Below are positions 11,703-24,567 of a DNA stretch of 64,000 bases, one piece after another; the stretch's first letter is position 1; each line of letters opens with the position of its first letter. A program made the position numbers and the translations under genes. The notes below the pieces were generated by a model. It did not search any database. It saw only the letters and a list, made by a program, of their open reading frames with translations, and had not been told where the DNA came from. This DNA is from Straminergon stramineum (lineage: Eukaryota; Streptophyta; Bryopsida; Hypnales; Calliergonaceae): contig OY987263.1 of NCBI GenBank assembly GCA_963920665.1, forward strand, positions 23,734,547-23,798,546, in the 5' to 3' direction.

Positions 11703-12115
11703 TGTTGGGAATGAGTGGCTTAGCCATCTGAGCCTCACAAACTTAGATGGCGAATTTCATCCTTCATGCCTACATTAGTAAGTAACCCCTATAAAGAACC
11801 AACATTCAAACATATGTTGGGAATGACTCAACTATCCAAGCCTCATGGACTTACTGACAATGAATTCCATCCTTGATGCATGTGAAAGGAAGTAGAACCC
11901 ATAAAGAACCCACAAGCATTTGTTAGGAATGGCTCAACTGTCTAAGCCTTGTTGACTTAGATGGTGTTTTTCATCCTTTATGCTTCCATGAAGAGGATAG
12001 ACCAAATAAAAAACCAACATATTCCTTCAACTATCTAAGCCTTGTGGACTTGGATGGCGAATTCCATCCTTGATGTCTTCTTTAGAAGGTAAATTCTATA
12101 AAGAACCAAGAGAAA
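11703..12115 (+). repeat. Tandem array, four units of about 105 bp
   Basis: Units start near 11703, 11815, 11922 and 12025. Each contains CAACTATCTAAGCC-like sequence, then GGACTTAGATGGCGAATTCC-like sequence, then CATCCTTGATGC, and ends with ATAAAGAACCAACA-like sequence. Units are clearly diverged. A single related unit in opposite orientation lies at about 42736-42835, beside the left solo LTR. Non-coding. Confidence 0.75.
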
Positions 12116-13847
12116 AGTTCCTTTCCCTAGGAAATTCACAAGTCTTAATATGATGATGAGATCAATTGACCTCCTACCATAGTTGGGGAACTATGGTGGT
12201 AAGCCCCCCAACAATGCTTGGATTTGACTTCATAACCATCTCACAAGGGTATCAAGGCCGCATCTGTCGTGTATCTTGCATTATGCATATTACCTTGGCA
12301 ATTTCAACAAATGGAACAATTTGCAATAATCTAACATATATTTCCATTCTAAATTTAGGTTCTTTAATTAATCCTTTAAGGATTAAGAAACCCACTTTAG
12401 ATTCTTTTGAGAACTAGGCAATTTCTATTGACTTCATAAATTGGAATTTTGTATTAAATTCTTTGGATGGATGCTAATCATCCTAGTATATGTGTGAAGC
12501 TTTATATTTCATGTCATTCTTATAAACACAACAAAATTTATAAAGATTTTTTTTAATTCAATGTGAAAGTTACTATCTAGTGGTTTATTTTTTCTTTCAT
12601 TCAATACCACCTTCTACAGTTCTACTATACGATTTTATTGAAATTAGTATGAAATTTTTTTGTTAAATTTTTTTAGATATATTCTCAACCCATTTCCCAA
12701 CACAATCAGCTAAAATGCATGAGTTATGAGACATATTTGTTTGTTTCTAGAAATGTGGAAAGACAAAAATTCCCCTTTTCAAGGACTAAAAAAAGCCTAC
12801 ACTTTGAATTTGCTATTAATGGAGACATTCACTCTAAAGTTTGGGGAAGATGTACTAAAATAAGTTTACTAATAAATCTTATGGTTGAATTTGTTAAAAA
12901 ATAAATATAGATGAAGATTTTGGCCTAGCTTTAGAGACAAGTATTTTGAAGTAGTAGTTTGGGGCTTTAAAACATCAAAGAACTTTTAGTAGAGGTTAAC
13001 TCCTAAATTTTTTTTGGTCAATAATTTGAAAATATTTCTAAAATTGTCAAAAATAACACCATTTGTAAAATAGGTTTGTAAATCAAATTTCATCCATTTT
13101 TTAGAACTTGTTATCGTGTGGATCTTATTCTTGATTGATATTAGGGTCTTGCCTAAAAGCAATGTATGTGTGAGATGTGATCAAGCAAAGATCAACACAA
13201 TGTTTTTTTCAAAATTGCTTGAGCTTTGGCCAATGTGACTTTGTTAGACTTTTGAGCCCTTCAACTCAAATTCTACTTTGTGAAAAGATCTAAAGACTTT
13301 AGAATTGAGTAGAGCCTAAATATCTTGTAAGTAGAGTCTACATATGCAGAAGAAGTATGGAAATTTTCAAAACAAAGTAATGCACTTGCCCAAATTAGAG
13401 GTTAAAACAAAAAAACAAAAAGCTTTTCTTTCAATCATTGGATCTTTATAAAAAGTAGATTTTCTAAAAGGTCACTTGATTCTCCAAATCTCAAAAACAA
13501 AAAGAAAAAAAATCTGAAATCTCATACTTCAAAATCTTGGGATGCCGAATACACCCCAAAACCATTTTGGATTTAATGAACACTTTTAGTAGTTAAGCAA
13601 AATGATGAGTCTAAAATATTCCATATATAGAGAGATTACATACTGAACTCCTAAGGGTTTTCTATGTTGATTTGGTGAAATTGATCAAAGAAGATAGATT
13701 CGCTGAATTTGAGGTGGACAGGTGGAAACATTCTATAATTTTATTTTTTTCTAGAAAATAATGTGAGCGTAAAATCTTGGACTCCACTCACTTTTGATTT
13801 TCTACCCACCCACCAAATTTCCTGATCTCCATATTAAAAAAATGCCC
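12116..13847. other. AT-rich stretch, no gene seen
   Basis: Strongly AT-rich with many homopolymer runs. Frames at 12166-12417 and 12719-12904 are short and unrecognisable. No repeat structure within it could be defined by eye. Confidence 0.5.
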
Positions 13848-14730
13848 CCCCTTCCAATGCCATCAATCTACATTACTAGGAATTTTTATTTTTTTTGTTG
13901 CGCCGTTGTGAGAGACAACCTTGGCCATTGAGATTAGGATTTATGATATGGAATACAATACACTGAACACGATAATGAGAGAATAAAATATAACCCCAAT
14001 TTAACTAATTTTGGACTTATATATGAATTATGGACATTTTCTAGATCTGTAATTGAAAATGTATTGGTTGGCATCCAATAATTGTCTATATTGTATTTTA
14101 TTTCATTTGATCCAAAACGATGATTTTGATCCATTTTAACTCAAAAATTTACATTTGCACTATATGTAGATCATACTTCATCATTCATCTATAGATACAA
14201 TGTTAACTATGGACTTTGGAAAGTTTAAAACTAGTTAAATGGGGGTTATATATCAATTAAGATATATGATATATTGAATACATATAGATAGTATTGTATA
14301 GGGTATGTTAGTACAATATGAGGTACATATTTGGGTACTAATATAGAATATGGTGTCAACATCCCATATCTATTGGAATTTCAACAACTTCTAAAAAATA
14401 TAGATATAGGGGGTGGTATAAAAAATATTTTACAAGCAAAATTTATTCATTCAATCATTTTTCAAATTAATTAATTAATTGGCAAAAGTGGCAATTTGTC
14501 ACATAATGTGGCAAGAAGATGAAAATAGCCTAGTCTAAGATCATTGGTACTCCCCCTTGGGAAAAAAACCCATAGCCATTGATCTAGATGAGAAAAAAAT
14601 TCTCCTCCCGTCCTCCAATATGATCAATGTATATTAGTGGGAAAAATGGTAGCCATTGATTGCACCATCCTTGTTAATCTTGGCTATAGAGATTAGAGTT
14701 TACAATATGGAATATAATATACTACATATA
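13848..14730 (+). repeat. Pair of direct repeats of about 125 bp, 750 bp apart
   Basis: 13848-13970 and 14600-14730 share the order CCTCCAATRYCATCAATSTA, then an AT-rich gap, then CTTGGCYATNGAGATTAG, then ATATGGAATA(C/T)AAT. The interval between them is AT-rich non-coding sequence. They could be decayed terminal repeats of a small element or a local duplication. Confidence 0.55.
14340..14512 (+). repeat. Direct repeat X, left copy
   Basis: Matches 20290-20442 in the same orientation: both contain GATATTCCATAT-like sequence, ACAACTCCAAAAAAATATAG-like sequence, TTCATTCATTCA and AATTAATTGG. The two copies bracket the CT-bounded tandem duplication, about 5.9 kb apart. Confidence 0.55.
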
Positions 14731-14796
14731 ATACTTATAAAATATGGTAGACAAAAGACAATACATCAGTATGGTATGATGAACATACACAAGTCT

Positions 14797-16288
14797 CTCC
14801 CTCTCTCTCTCTCTCCCTCCCTAAATGTACAATAATCTAACATTCAAAATTCAATAAGAACTGTAGCTCAATGGCTATTTACTAATATCCCGTGGGGGTG
14901 TTCATTTCTTTTTAAGAAAACTGAACGTGAAATTTACTTTCACGCTTCGTACCCATCCACCTCCCTTGACACATGTAGGAATTAGTTTGCTTAAACTGCG
15001 TAGACATAATCCCTAATGTTCCACAAATGATGATCTGGCATGAGGGGATGAATTTTTTCGGAATTTTTCACGAAAAATTGCAAACACATTAAAAGTGGTG
15101 TTCATAACTCATGACCACTATGAAGGTCTGTCTTGACACTGCCTGATAGAGGTAGGTACCCGCCTTACTCCCTCACCACGTACCGAGTTGTAACCACTCC
15201 AGGAATTGATTCCTTTCGCTTCTATTTTTTACTCCTGCACCTGGCATCAATACGTGGACTCAGTTTTATGAGTATCCTCCCAGTACCATGGTGGTAGTCC
15301 ACCACCACTGGCTCCATCATCTTCCAGACATGGTTCTACAGCTCCTTCTCCTTCTTGCAATTTCCTAATTGAATAATGGGTTTTGAGTTCCTGATTCAAA
15401 TGCGACATTTCTCCAACATTTAGACTCTCGCCAGCATATGACTTTGCTACTGTGTGTTCTCTTTTCATTTTACTGAAAACGTAACTACATGTAGTTAGTA
15501 GCTCACATTGTTGTTCCATTCTGAACTGCCGTAATCACTTCTATAGTTGTTGTGAGTTCAACCTCATAGGGCAGTGGAGAAGGGGAGGGAAGGCGTGTCA
15601 AGTTTTTACAGTAGCTTTGATCCACCATGACAAACGATTCTACCAGCATGGGACAGGTTCTTTTAGAATGTTGTTACTTTTTTAGCTTAATGCTTTGTTT
15701 GTTTAATTCATGCAAAGGATAACAACTGGGGTTTAATTTAAGACACCTTGCGTACGTATTCTAAGAAACTAATTGTGTATTGGGATGCATGGGTGCGGGT
15801 GAGATTATTCCCCCTTGAATAGAGCATCAGAAGCTGCTTCTGATACTTTCCAAAAATTTATTCCTGAATTGCCCAGCACATTTGTTCTTCGGCAAGTTTG
15901 TTTTTTTCGATTATCACGTCGTCTATGAACTTTCAAATTTCTCTTGAGCATTATTCTTGTTGTATGGATTTTTCTGTGGAGATAGGCTTACCACGATGGT
16001 CTGGCAATATGGCCTAACCGATTTGAGCTGTGACTTACATATGCACATGACTGTGGTTAACTTAGAAGCATGACCGTCTAGCAGTTAGACCACAATCCAA
16101 CTTCTTTCCATCCCTTACATATCTACATATAATTAGCAGCACTTGACTTTCCATTCTAACTCTAGTCCATCATAGCGATGTCGATTAGCCCTTGAAAACT
16201 AGAAGATGACAACTATATCATACTGCAAAATTCTTTGTGAATTGTTAGAAGGTGCCCAATCATGGGATGTTGCGTAATTGTCTTCTCT

Positions 16289-16349
<61 letters not shown>
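14797..16349 (+). repeat. 1.5 kb tandem duplication, copy 1 (CT tract at both ends)
   Basis: From about 14821 the sequence runs colinearly with 17466-18970, with scattered substitutions and small indels, and both copies are bounded by CT-rich tracts. On the minus strand this copy has an open 90-codon frame (15519-15247) reading NQELKTHYSIRKLQEGEG and ending near PPWYWEDTH. The second copy keeps the same residues (HHLNQELKTHY, LQEGEGAVEPCL, WYWENTH) but is broken by several stop codons. This looks like a decayed coding remnant, perhaps from a transposon; no family was recognised. Confidence 0.75.
16283..16349. repeat. C-run followed by (CT)n microsatellite
   Basis: Nine or more C residues and then about 26 CT units, at the right end of duplication copy 1. 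The equivalent tract in copy 2 is shorter (18970-18991). Confidence 0.9.
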
Positions 16350-16351
<2 letters not shown>

Positions 16352-17440
16352 GTCAAAGCATATGATACTCTATCACGACAATTATCTGGGTGGTATGATA
16401 TAGGATGAGTGTCCATGGATGTTGGGAACGTGCACTCATACACGTTTGGATCGAGGTTGAGCGGATCTCGCAACTCATGTGCTAGACCCACGCAACAACA
16501 CTCCAATATCGGACACTCCCAATGCCGGGTATACACTGGCAAGAAATGGCCACGTCGCAGCCAATGGGCACACCCTGAAGACGGCAAGAAACGGCCGGTA
16601 TTGTTGGTGAGCGCACCCTAAAGAAGCGGCTCCTTGGGAGAAAGCACCTCAGGTAGTGGTCTTTGCGGTACCCCTGGCAGGCACACTTTCCCGTCCTTGG
16701 AAAGTGCTTGTATCGCTCCCTCGTTGTGTTGCTGACTCACCGCCCTGCCACACTGCTGCTGCAGGCTATTCCGGTGTTGTTGCAAGATGTTTCGGTGCTG
16801 ATGTGGGCTCTTGTGGTGCTACTGCAGGCTAGGGATAAAGGCTAGCGAGTGCCTCAGGGATTAGACCATGGATACTGGTGCGGCATCACAGGTTCCATCC
16901 CCTTCCCATGACTGATGAGAGATGAGGTTTGGTAGACATTGACCCCATTATTGGCTTCAGTTTCGCATGTACTTATTGTTTGTGTGATTGTAATTTGTGG
17001 CAATCTTTGGCTCCGATGACAAGGTGTAGTCATGTTGTAGACACCTCGCATGCGTCCTAGAATTGACCTTGTGTTTGTTGTGGGATATGGATGCAGGTGA
17101 GGCATGACTACTCAAGATTGGAAACTCATTTCTTCACCCATGGCTTTAAGTATCTTGCTCTCTTTAAAATTTGATAGACCCATGTTGCATGTATCTTTTC
17201 AGACAATACTTGTACTTGTATAGTTGTGAGTGATTTGAGAATCATTGGAGACAAAGTTGTGTGATTGTGACAAATTGATCTTGCAAATGGTCCCACCCAC
17301 CCTCCCGATCAAGATCTTGATTGTGGTATTTTTGGTGAGCTGAAAAATTGCTGATGTAGTAAATAACGACCTGTGTAGTCCTATGGATGTTGAATTGGCA
17401 AAATAAGTCTTGTCTTGGGGTGTTAAGTAAAGAATTGCCT
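16350..17440. other. Spacer between the two duplication copies
   Basis: GC-richer than its surroundings between 16400 and 16900. No domain was recognised in frames 16348-16587, 16409-16621 or 16854-17105. At 17024-17103 the run GTTGTAGACACCTCGCATGC, then GGGATATGGATGCAGGTGAG, resembles blocks at about 15717-15810, 18377-18465 and 19608-19693, so this spacer belongs to the same repeat complex. Confidence 0.45.
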
Positions 17441-18991
17441 CTCTCCCTATTGTAATTTAGGACTTCCTAAATGTATGATAGTCTAATGTTCAAAATTCAA
17501 TGGAATAAGAATTGTAGCTCGATGGCTATTTACTGATATCCCGTGAGGGTTTTCTTTTTCAGAAAATTGAACATGAAATTTACTTTCATGCTCCGCACCC
17601 ACCCACCTCCCTTAACACTTGTGGGAATTAGTCTGCTAAATTGCATAGACATAATTCCTAATATTCCACAAATGATGATTCTGGCATGAGGGGATGAATT
17701 TTATAAAGATTTTCGTAATTTTTTCATGAAAAATTACAAACACATCAAGAATGGTGTTCATAACACATGCCCACCACAAGGGTCTGTCTTGACACTACCT
17801 GATTGGGTAGGTACTCACCCTACTCCCTCACCACGTACCAAGTTTGACCACTCCAGGAATTGATTCCATTCTCTTGGCATTAGTACGTGGGACTCAGTAT
17901 TATGAGTATTCTCCCAATACCATGGTAGTAGCCCACCACCATAGGCTCCATCATCTCCCAGACATGGTTCTACGGCTCCTTCTCCTTCCTGCAATTATTT
18001 GATTTAGTAATGGGTTTTGAGTTCCTGATTCAAATGGTGCATCTCTCCAACATTCAAACTGTGACCAACATATTACTTCACTACTGTGTGTTCTCTTTTC
18101 GTTTACTTGAAAACATAACTACATGTATTTTGTAGCTTACATTGATGCTCTGATTTGAGTTGTTGTAATCACTTCTATAGTTTCTTGGTGGATGTACCAC
18201 ACGTTGTGAGTTCAGCCTCACATTGCAACGGAAAAGGAAGGGAAGGCATGTCAAGTTTTTACGGTAGCTTTGATCCACCATGACAAACGATTCTGCCAGC
18301 ATGGGAGAGGTTCTTTTATAATTTTTGTAATGTTGCTACTTTTTTAGCTTAATGCTTTGTTTGTTCAATTCATGCAAAGGATAACAACTGGGGTTTACTT
18401 TAAGACACCTTGCATGCGTATTCTAACAAACTACTTGTATGTTGGGATGCATGGGTGCAGGTGAGATTATTCCCCCTTGAATTGAGCATTGGAAGTTGCT
18501 TCTGATACTTTACAAAAATATATTCCTGAATTGCCTAGGACTTTCGTTCGCTAGGGAGTTGTTGTTTTCTGGATTATCACTTTTTCTATGAACAATCAAA
18601 TATCTCTTGAACAATATTCTTGTTGTATGGATTTTTCTTTGGAGATATACTTACCATGATGGTCTGGCAACATGGCCTAACCGAATTGAGTTGTGACTTA
18701 TATATGCACATGATTGCGATTAACTTGGAAGCATGACCTTCTAGCAGTTAGACTACGATTCTGTTCCTTTCCGTCCCTTGCATATCTACATATGATTAGT
18801 AACATTGGACTTTCCTTTCTAACTCCAATCCATCATATGTTTCTAACTCTCGAGAAAATCAGCGATGTTGATTAGCCTTTGAAAACTAGATGATGACAAC
18901 TATATCATACTGCAAAACTCTTTGTGAATTGTTAGAAAGTGCCCAGTCATGGGATGTTGCGTAACTATCTTCTCTCTCTCTCTCTCTCTCT
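17441..18991 (+). repeat. 1.5 kb tandem duplication, copy 2
   Basis: Colinear with 14797-16349 (see there), about 2.64 kb downstream. Its version of the minus-strand frame has several stops, so any coding function is lost in this copy. It ends in a short CT tract at 18970-18991, after which similarity stops. Confidence 0.75.
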
Positions 18992-20289
18992 GTTTTACAC
19001 ATACAGTAACCTCCCAAGTTGTGACGTATATAGGCCTGGTATATACAAACTACAATAATCACTACCTTATCTTAACAAATAGTATCCTTGCAGCCTCACA
19101 CACACTAGTGGCTGCAATAGTGGATGTTAGTACTATTGAAGGGTCTAGTACCATAACTTTGTAAGTATTGCTTCAGTACACATACTCATGGTATGATATG
19201 GATTGCCTAGTTACACGCCACTACACACCCCACTCCTACCAATACGTGTAGGACAAACGCATAGCCCTCACATGCGTGATCAAAGGATCACTTAGGGTGA
19301 GCAAGAACCATAGTAAGAATACACAATTCCAAATCGGATTTCATAGATGCATTCTCTTGCATTGCTCTACATTGACACGTTCATTACTGATAGTTTGCCC
19401 ACTATAGCTACAGTATCACTTAGTGAATAGTGAGTAGAGGTTGTCAAGTAGTACTTTCTTTGCAATGGCCTCAACACAACATGGAACTCCTTTGGACAAC
19501 CCCAAGGAACAGGTTTCGTTACTAAAGAGAGTTTTTTTCTATATTTACATTACGTCAATGTTCTTGCTTAACTTGCTTTGTGTTTTTTCATTGGAAGATG
19601 GTGATAGGGATAACAACTAGGAAAGCTCTGTAGACACCTCACGCACATAAACTTACACACAATTTGTTTGTTTGTTTGCATGGGCGTAGGTGAGGAGCTT
19701 TCCCTCCAACTTCCGGAAAAAAACAAACTCTGGGTTCATCACTATTTCTATTCTAAAAAAACTTGATCTATTGCTTTGCCAGTAGATCATGATTGCATTG
19801 ATGTTTCTTGAGTTGCGTGATTTGGAACTACTAGCAATCTTGCATTCTTTGTATTAGTGATAAATTTCATTATTGGTATTAGTTTTTCAATCGTCACATG
19901 ACTTTGGCAACTAAATACACTTTTGCGAAATCTGATTTCACTTCCTATAACCCTATCAATTGACTCAAATATTTGCATCGCTACTCGAAGAATTTTACTT
20001 CTTCTACGCTGGCTGTTGTGGAGTTGCTCACACAGTAGCTACACCTTCCTTTTCGGTACAATTTGGATTATGAAGGACATAGTATTCAAACTGGGATGGT
20101 GCTACGTAACACCACAATGCATGCTCTCAAAATCTTGTGATGGTCATATGATTCTTATGATAACATGATGCTCTCGTGAACATTGATGTTATGCAAATAT
20201 ACGGATTTCACTAGTATTGCAGTGATATTGGACTTGTCTATCATGGATTTGGGAACTGTCTATCTCTCTCTTTCTCTCTCTTTCAAATA
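18992..20289. other. Tail of the repeat complex, no gene seen
   Basis: Contains a further partial block at 19608-19693 (GATAACAACTAGG, then TAGACACCTCACGCAC, then GGGCGTAGGTGAG) related to segments inside both duplication copies, and a CT-rich tract near 20260-20284. Frames at 18949-19164, 19787-19978 and 19923-20168 are not recognisable. Confidence 0.45.
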
Positions 20290-20442
20290 CAAAATACGAT
20301 GTTGATATTCCATATTGATTGGAGTCACAACAACTCCAAAAAAATATAGAGGGTACAAAATTTATTTCACAAATACAATTCATTCATTCATTTCTAAAGT
20401 AAACTAATTAATTGGTAAATCATCTTTTGACACAATGTGCTT
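20290..20442 (+). repeat. Direct repeat X, right copy
   Basis: Counterpart of 14340-14512, same orientation; preceded by a CT-rich tract. Confidence 0.55.
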
Positions 20443-20637
20443 CAAAGACACATTTACATAAACCTATAGAATTACACAAACAAAGGAAAAAATGATTAAA
20501 AAACACACATATAAAAGTCATTTTTTGGCTTCACATATCTTTCTCAAATTGTCATTTTAAGAAACTGAATGATGAAAACATAGCTTGCAAGCTCTTGTAC
20601 TTTTCTTTTTCTCTCTTTTTGCATTGTAATGAACACG

Positions 20638-21530
20638 TAATAAAATTCTGAGGGCCTTTTCTTCATTAAATTCCACTCAGAATTGCCATTTCTATTGCAA
20701 GTGCAATAACCTATACAATTTTATTTTTCATATCTAAGCATAGGATCTTTCACAAGTCTAGCATAAGAATGTGCCAAAGGAGTTTCAAAAACTTTGACCA
20801 CGAGAATTGCAAGATATTTGCATTTGAAGTGAAGAAAACCACTTCTTTTTTTGCACCATGTTTGACTAGATTTTGTATTACTAATATTGAATTAAAATTT
20901 TTGGATGATGAAAATATGAGTTGAAAGTCTTGGGGAAAAAAATTCCAAGAAAAAACACTTGATTTTCATTCATGAATGTATTTTAGATAAAAGCACGTAT
21001 GAGATAGAAGGCAAAACAAAATTGTTAACAGGTCTAAGATGGAATTGAAACACAATAATTCCTATGGTGAGATTTTTCTAAAAAGAAAACAAAACCTTGT
21101 CAAATTTATATTTCTAAATTTTTCTGAAATTTGGGTTTATAAGAGAAATCCTATATGTTATCTTTTCAGGAAAATGCTTAGATTCCATAGAAACAAGATT
21201 GTTTGTAACTTTCTCATCATTGAACCAAATAGAATGAATTAAATCTTTCCATGTAGAAAAAAAATTCTATAAGAAAACAAGCTTGAAATTTTTTATTTTG
21301 ACTTTTTCTGTTTCTTTTTTGTGTTGTATGACAAAAAAACATTTTGGATATAGGATGGCATAACTTTTGCTCCCTTGCACCAATTGAAATAACTTTACAC
21401 TTGAAGAAAGTGTATTCTACTATCATCCAAAAAAGTTTGAAAAAATCACAACAAAAATTGAGACCCCAAGAGCCTATCCTAAACTCATGTTGTCCACAAA
21501 GAAGACAATGAAAGTTTAGTGGATAATTAA
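20638..21530 (+). mobile_element. piggyBac-like non-autonomous element, copy D (decayed ends)
   Basis: Colinear with the copy at 56063-56992: GAGGGCCTTTTCTTC near the left end, then ATTGCAAGATATTTGCATTT, the GCACCATGTTTGACTAGATT block, TTTCTCATCATT and GCATAACTTTTGCTCC. The right end reads TTTAGTGGATAATTAA against TTTAGGGGTTAAT in copy C. Both TTAA targets and terminal CCCTAAA motifs are mutated, so this is the oldest copy. Confidence 0.6.
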
Positions 21531-24391
21531 AAATTGAAGATGTGGTTTAAGAAAATCAATAAAGACTCATTCTAGCTATGAAGGCCTCAAGTAAGGAGCA
21601 TGGCCTTGGCCTTGGGCCTTGGATTGAAGGTAGCCAAACTAAGTGCCCCAACACTTTTTAAAACTTTGGGCCCTTGTAAACCTCGGTGTGTGCATTGCCC
21701 GTTTAAAAACAAAAGTTTTGTTCATGCAATAACTTCTTTTTCCCTATTTGGTAAAGTAATAAAAACTATTGCTCCTATTAGCTACTCCTCACCATCATGT
21801 TGTGTGAAAAAGTTAAAATCAAAGAATTAATGTTCCATTGAAAATTACATGACCAAAAAAGCTACATTGCTAGAAAATGGTTTTAGGAATTAACCCTTAA
21901 AACAACATTTCTTAGCCTAGCGGGTAGTGCAAAGGGGAATCAAAAATCTTCTTGAAGTGGGGTATGGGTCTACCTCCTTATCCAAATTTTGTATGGTTAG
22001 TACATGTAGGAGTGACCAATGAATAGAGCTATCACTTTGTAGCCTAAATGTAGTGTATGACAAACCTTCTTATAGAAGTGGGTCCAATAAGGTGAAACAT
22101 TCCCAAAAAATCCTAAAGCAATTTTTTGTCAAAGATTCACTAGAAACCAAGCCTAAGGGGCCTACTTGTTGTTTAAAGGTTAACATCAACTTTACTAAAG
22201 TGTTGTGAGTGCAAGACTTCAAGTAACAAGGATGACTATGTATAAAAATTTGTTACTTACATGGCTCTTCTATAGAATCCAACAGATTCCTTTTCATTAA
22301 CTCCTAAATATAATTGCATAGGTTTGTTTCAGTGTTGAGAATGAAAATTTATTCATGCTTACAAATGCATGTACTTCATAAAATTTCAGATTGGGATTAT
22401 GATTTTGATTAACTTAAGAATTAGTATTGTCTTTTTTTGACATAATTTTCATACTAGACTTTTGTTGGTTGTACAATACAAAATTGAGGGAATTTATTGA
22501 GGGAATTTATTAGATCTTGTATATCCATCATTTAGCGCAATTTCAATCAAAGCAGGAGGGCTTCTTCTAGGCCCAATTTTCATCCTAATGCTTTAAGATT
22601 TATATTCTGAACAAGTTTAAAAACATTAGAAAACATTAAACACACCAATGTGAAAATGGCCCTCTCTCTTGAAATAGATCTCATAAGGTAGTGTGCTTAT
22701 AAACTGTCCATTTAAGGGCTGTTGGGCCTTTCTGATGGTTTTCAAATGCCCCAAAACATTTTCCCTTATTTTCACTTGAAGAAAAATTGATGTAGAATCT
22801 AACACAAGTGGTTTCATATTTTTGGAGCATTTAAGAATTACTTATGAATTTCCAAAGAATTCTATGGTAGGCACCTATTCTTGATCATAGGCCTTACAAA
22901 AAAAACACCACACATGTAGTTTAGAAAAAGATATCGCTTGACCCAAAACAAGCACTACAACATTCAAAAAGTAATATACAAGGTTCCTAAATGCGAGAAT
23001 TACTAAACTTGAACGGACCCTAAATTTTTTTAACATTTGTAAGTAGGCAATTGGGCAATCAATTTTCATTTAGAAAAATTAAGTGGACACACCTTGGCGT
23101 TGAAATAGACCCTCTTTGGCTCTTATTCCATCCATTGGCAAAGTATGAATCAACTACTTGACAAATCTCAATTATGCTCTTACATTGTTGGCAATCCATT
23201 TTAGAACCATTGACTGTCCATTTCAGAGGTACCTACTGGGTTGTTTGAAGAAGATGGTCACAATAACAACATACTACTATATTTAATGTGCATGCTTTGA
23301 AGTTTACACCCATTCAATACATGGTTCTTTCATCAAGCTTCATTCTACCTTCTAAGGTAAAACAACCCATTATAGACCAAATGGGGAGTTTGCCCTCTTG
23401 TCATTTATGAAATTTTCTACTTTTTTTCTAGAGAAAGTCAAGTGATAGAAATGGCAAGAGCATTTGAAACTACATTTTTTCGACAAAGTATGACTTTGTT
23501 GTGAATTTTTGAAGTGTTTAGCCTAGCATGGCTTAAAAGAGTTAGTAGACTACCCCCAGACCAACCAAAACTCATCCATAATGCTCATCTTACTCACCAA
23601 TTGTGGTCACAATATTTTCTAACATAGAAGATTTGAAAAGACACTTCCTACAATGAACTAACACTAAAAAACTTAAGTTCCTATTGTGGTTACTAATCAC
23701 TCCATTCCAATAAGCTGAGACATTGAATGTGGCCCAAATCTCAATCACTAAAAGAAAACCATAATGGAAGCATTCTTTGGAGTCCACAATGGATAAAAGG
23801 TATGTAATGGGCTTTTTTACCTTATAACTTATATGAAACCACAACTTCTAATCTATTAACCTCTTAGCACCTAAACCCTTTCTTAATTATTTGCATATTC
23901 TTACTAATATTTTTATGAATATATATTACATACCTCAAGTTCATTTACACAGAAAGCTTTTAAGAAAAAGTCAAGCATTGGTTTGGTTCGGATGAATGAG
24001 AAGTTCTGTAGTCAATAAAGCCCCTCGGAGCTCTCCATTCATCGACCAGATTTGGGCGTCAAAGCGCTGAGGGGTTAATCGCTAAGGAATTAATCGATTT
24101 GTCAGCTCTAGACCGGAAACTGCAGGAGTCTTTTCTCACACATTTCAAACCTCTATGACGGTGACCTTGTCATTTGCCTCCTTGATAGAAGCATTGGTGA
24201 TTCTATGGAGTTTGAGCAGCTTGAAAGTTTCATACGCCGGGATGCAACCCAGTTCAAAACTGCTTACTTACAAATACAGTAGAAATCAACATAAAACGTT
24301 GTCCTGAATGCATGCTCAATAGAGGTCTCACTGTTCTAGTTTCCCAAGTAGGGACACAATGGTCAGCCATTACTGTCCAATAACAGTCTCG
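21531..24391. other. AT-rich intergenic region downstream of GST-kappa, no gene recognised
   Basis: No domain seen in frames 21600-21830, 22626-22817, 22875-23069 or 23590-23844. A 13 bp tandem GAGGGAATTTATT repeat lies at about 22487-22512. From about 23980 the sequence becomes less AT-rich. On the minus strand near 24273-24164 there is a short open peptide containing LLKLHRITNASIKEAND that looks protein-like but matches no family I know. It may be a gene fragment or chance. Confidence 0.4.
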
Positions 24392-24430
24392 ACATCATCT
24401 CCCGTGCTTGTTGCCCACTCTCTTTTCCCG
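24392..24430 (-). repeat. 39 bp duplicate of part of GST-kappa exon 5
   Basis: Matches 24657-24695 at 37 of 39 positions, same orientation. In the exon the segment codes for GKKSGQQAREMM. In the copy the corresponding frame reads GKESGQQAREMM, continues SRLLLDSNG and stops. It lies 138 bases beyond the gene's stop codon, probably in its 3' UTR or just past it. Confidence 0.85.
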
Positions 24431-24567
24431 GAGATAATGTCCAAATACCTTCACCACCAACTCATAATCCTTACTACTTGATAATTCAGTAAATAGATAC
24501 ATCCACTTACTGAATGCGGAGGAGGGTCTCCCGTAAGTCAGTACAGCCATGTTTAGAACAAAAAAAT

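Noticed and set aside
11703..12115. CRISPR-like array
   Set aside because: Units are diverged along their whole length with no constant repeat and unique spacers; the context is eukaryotic.
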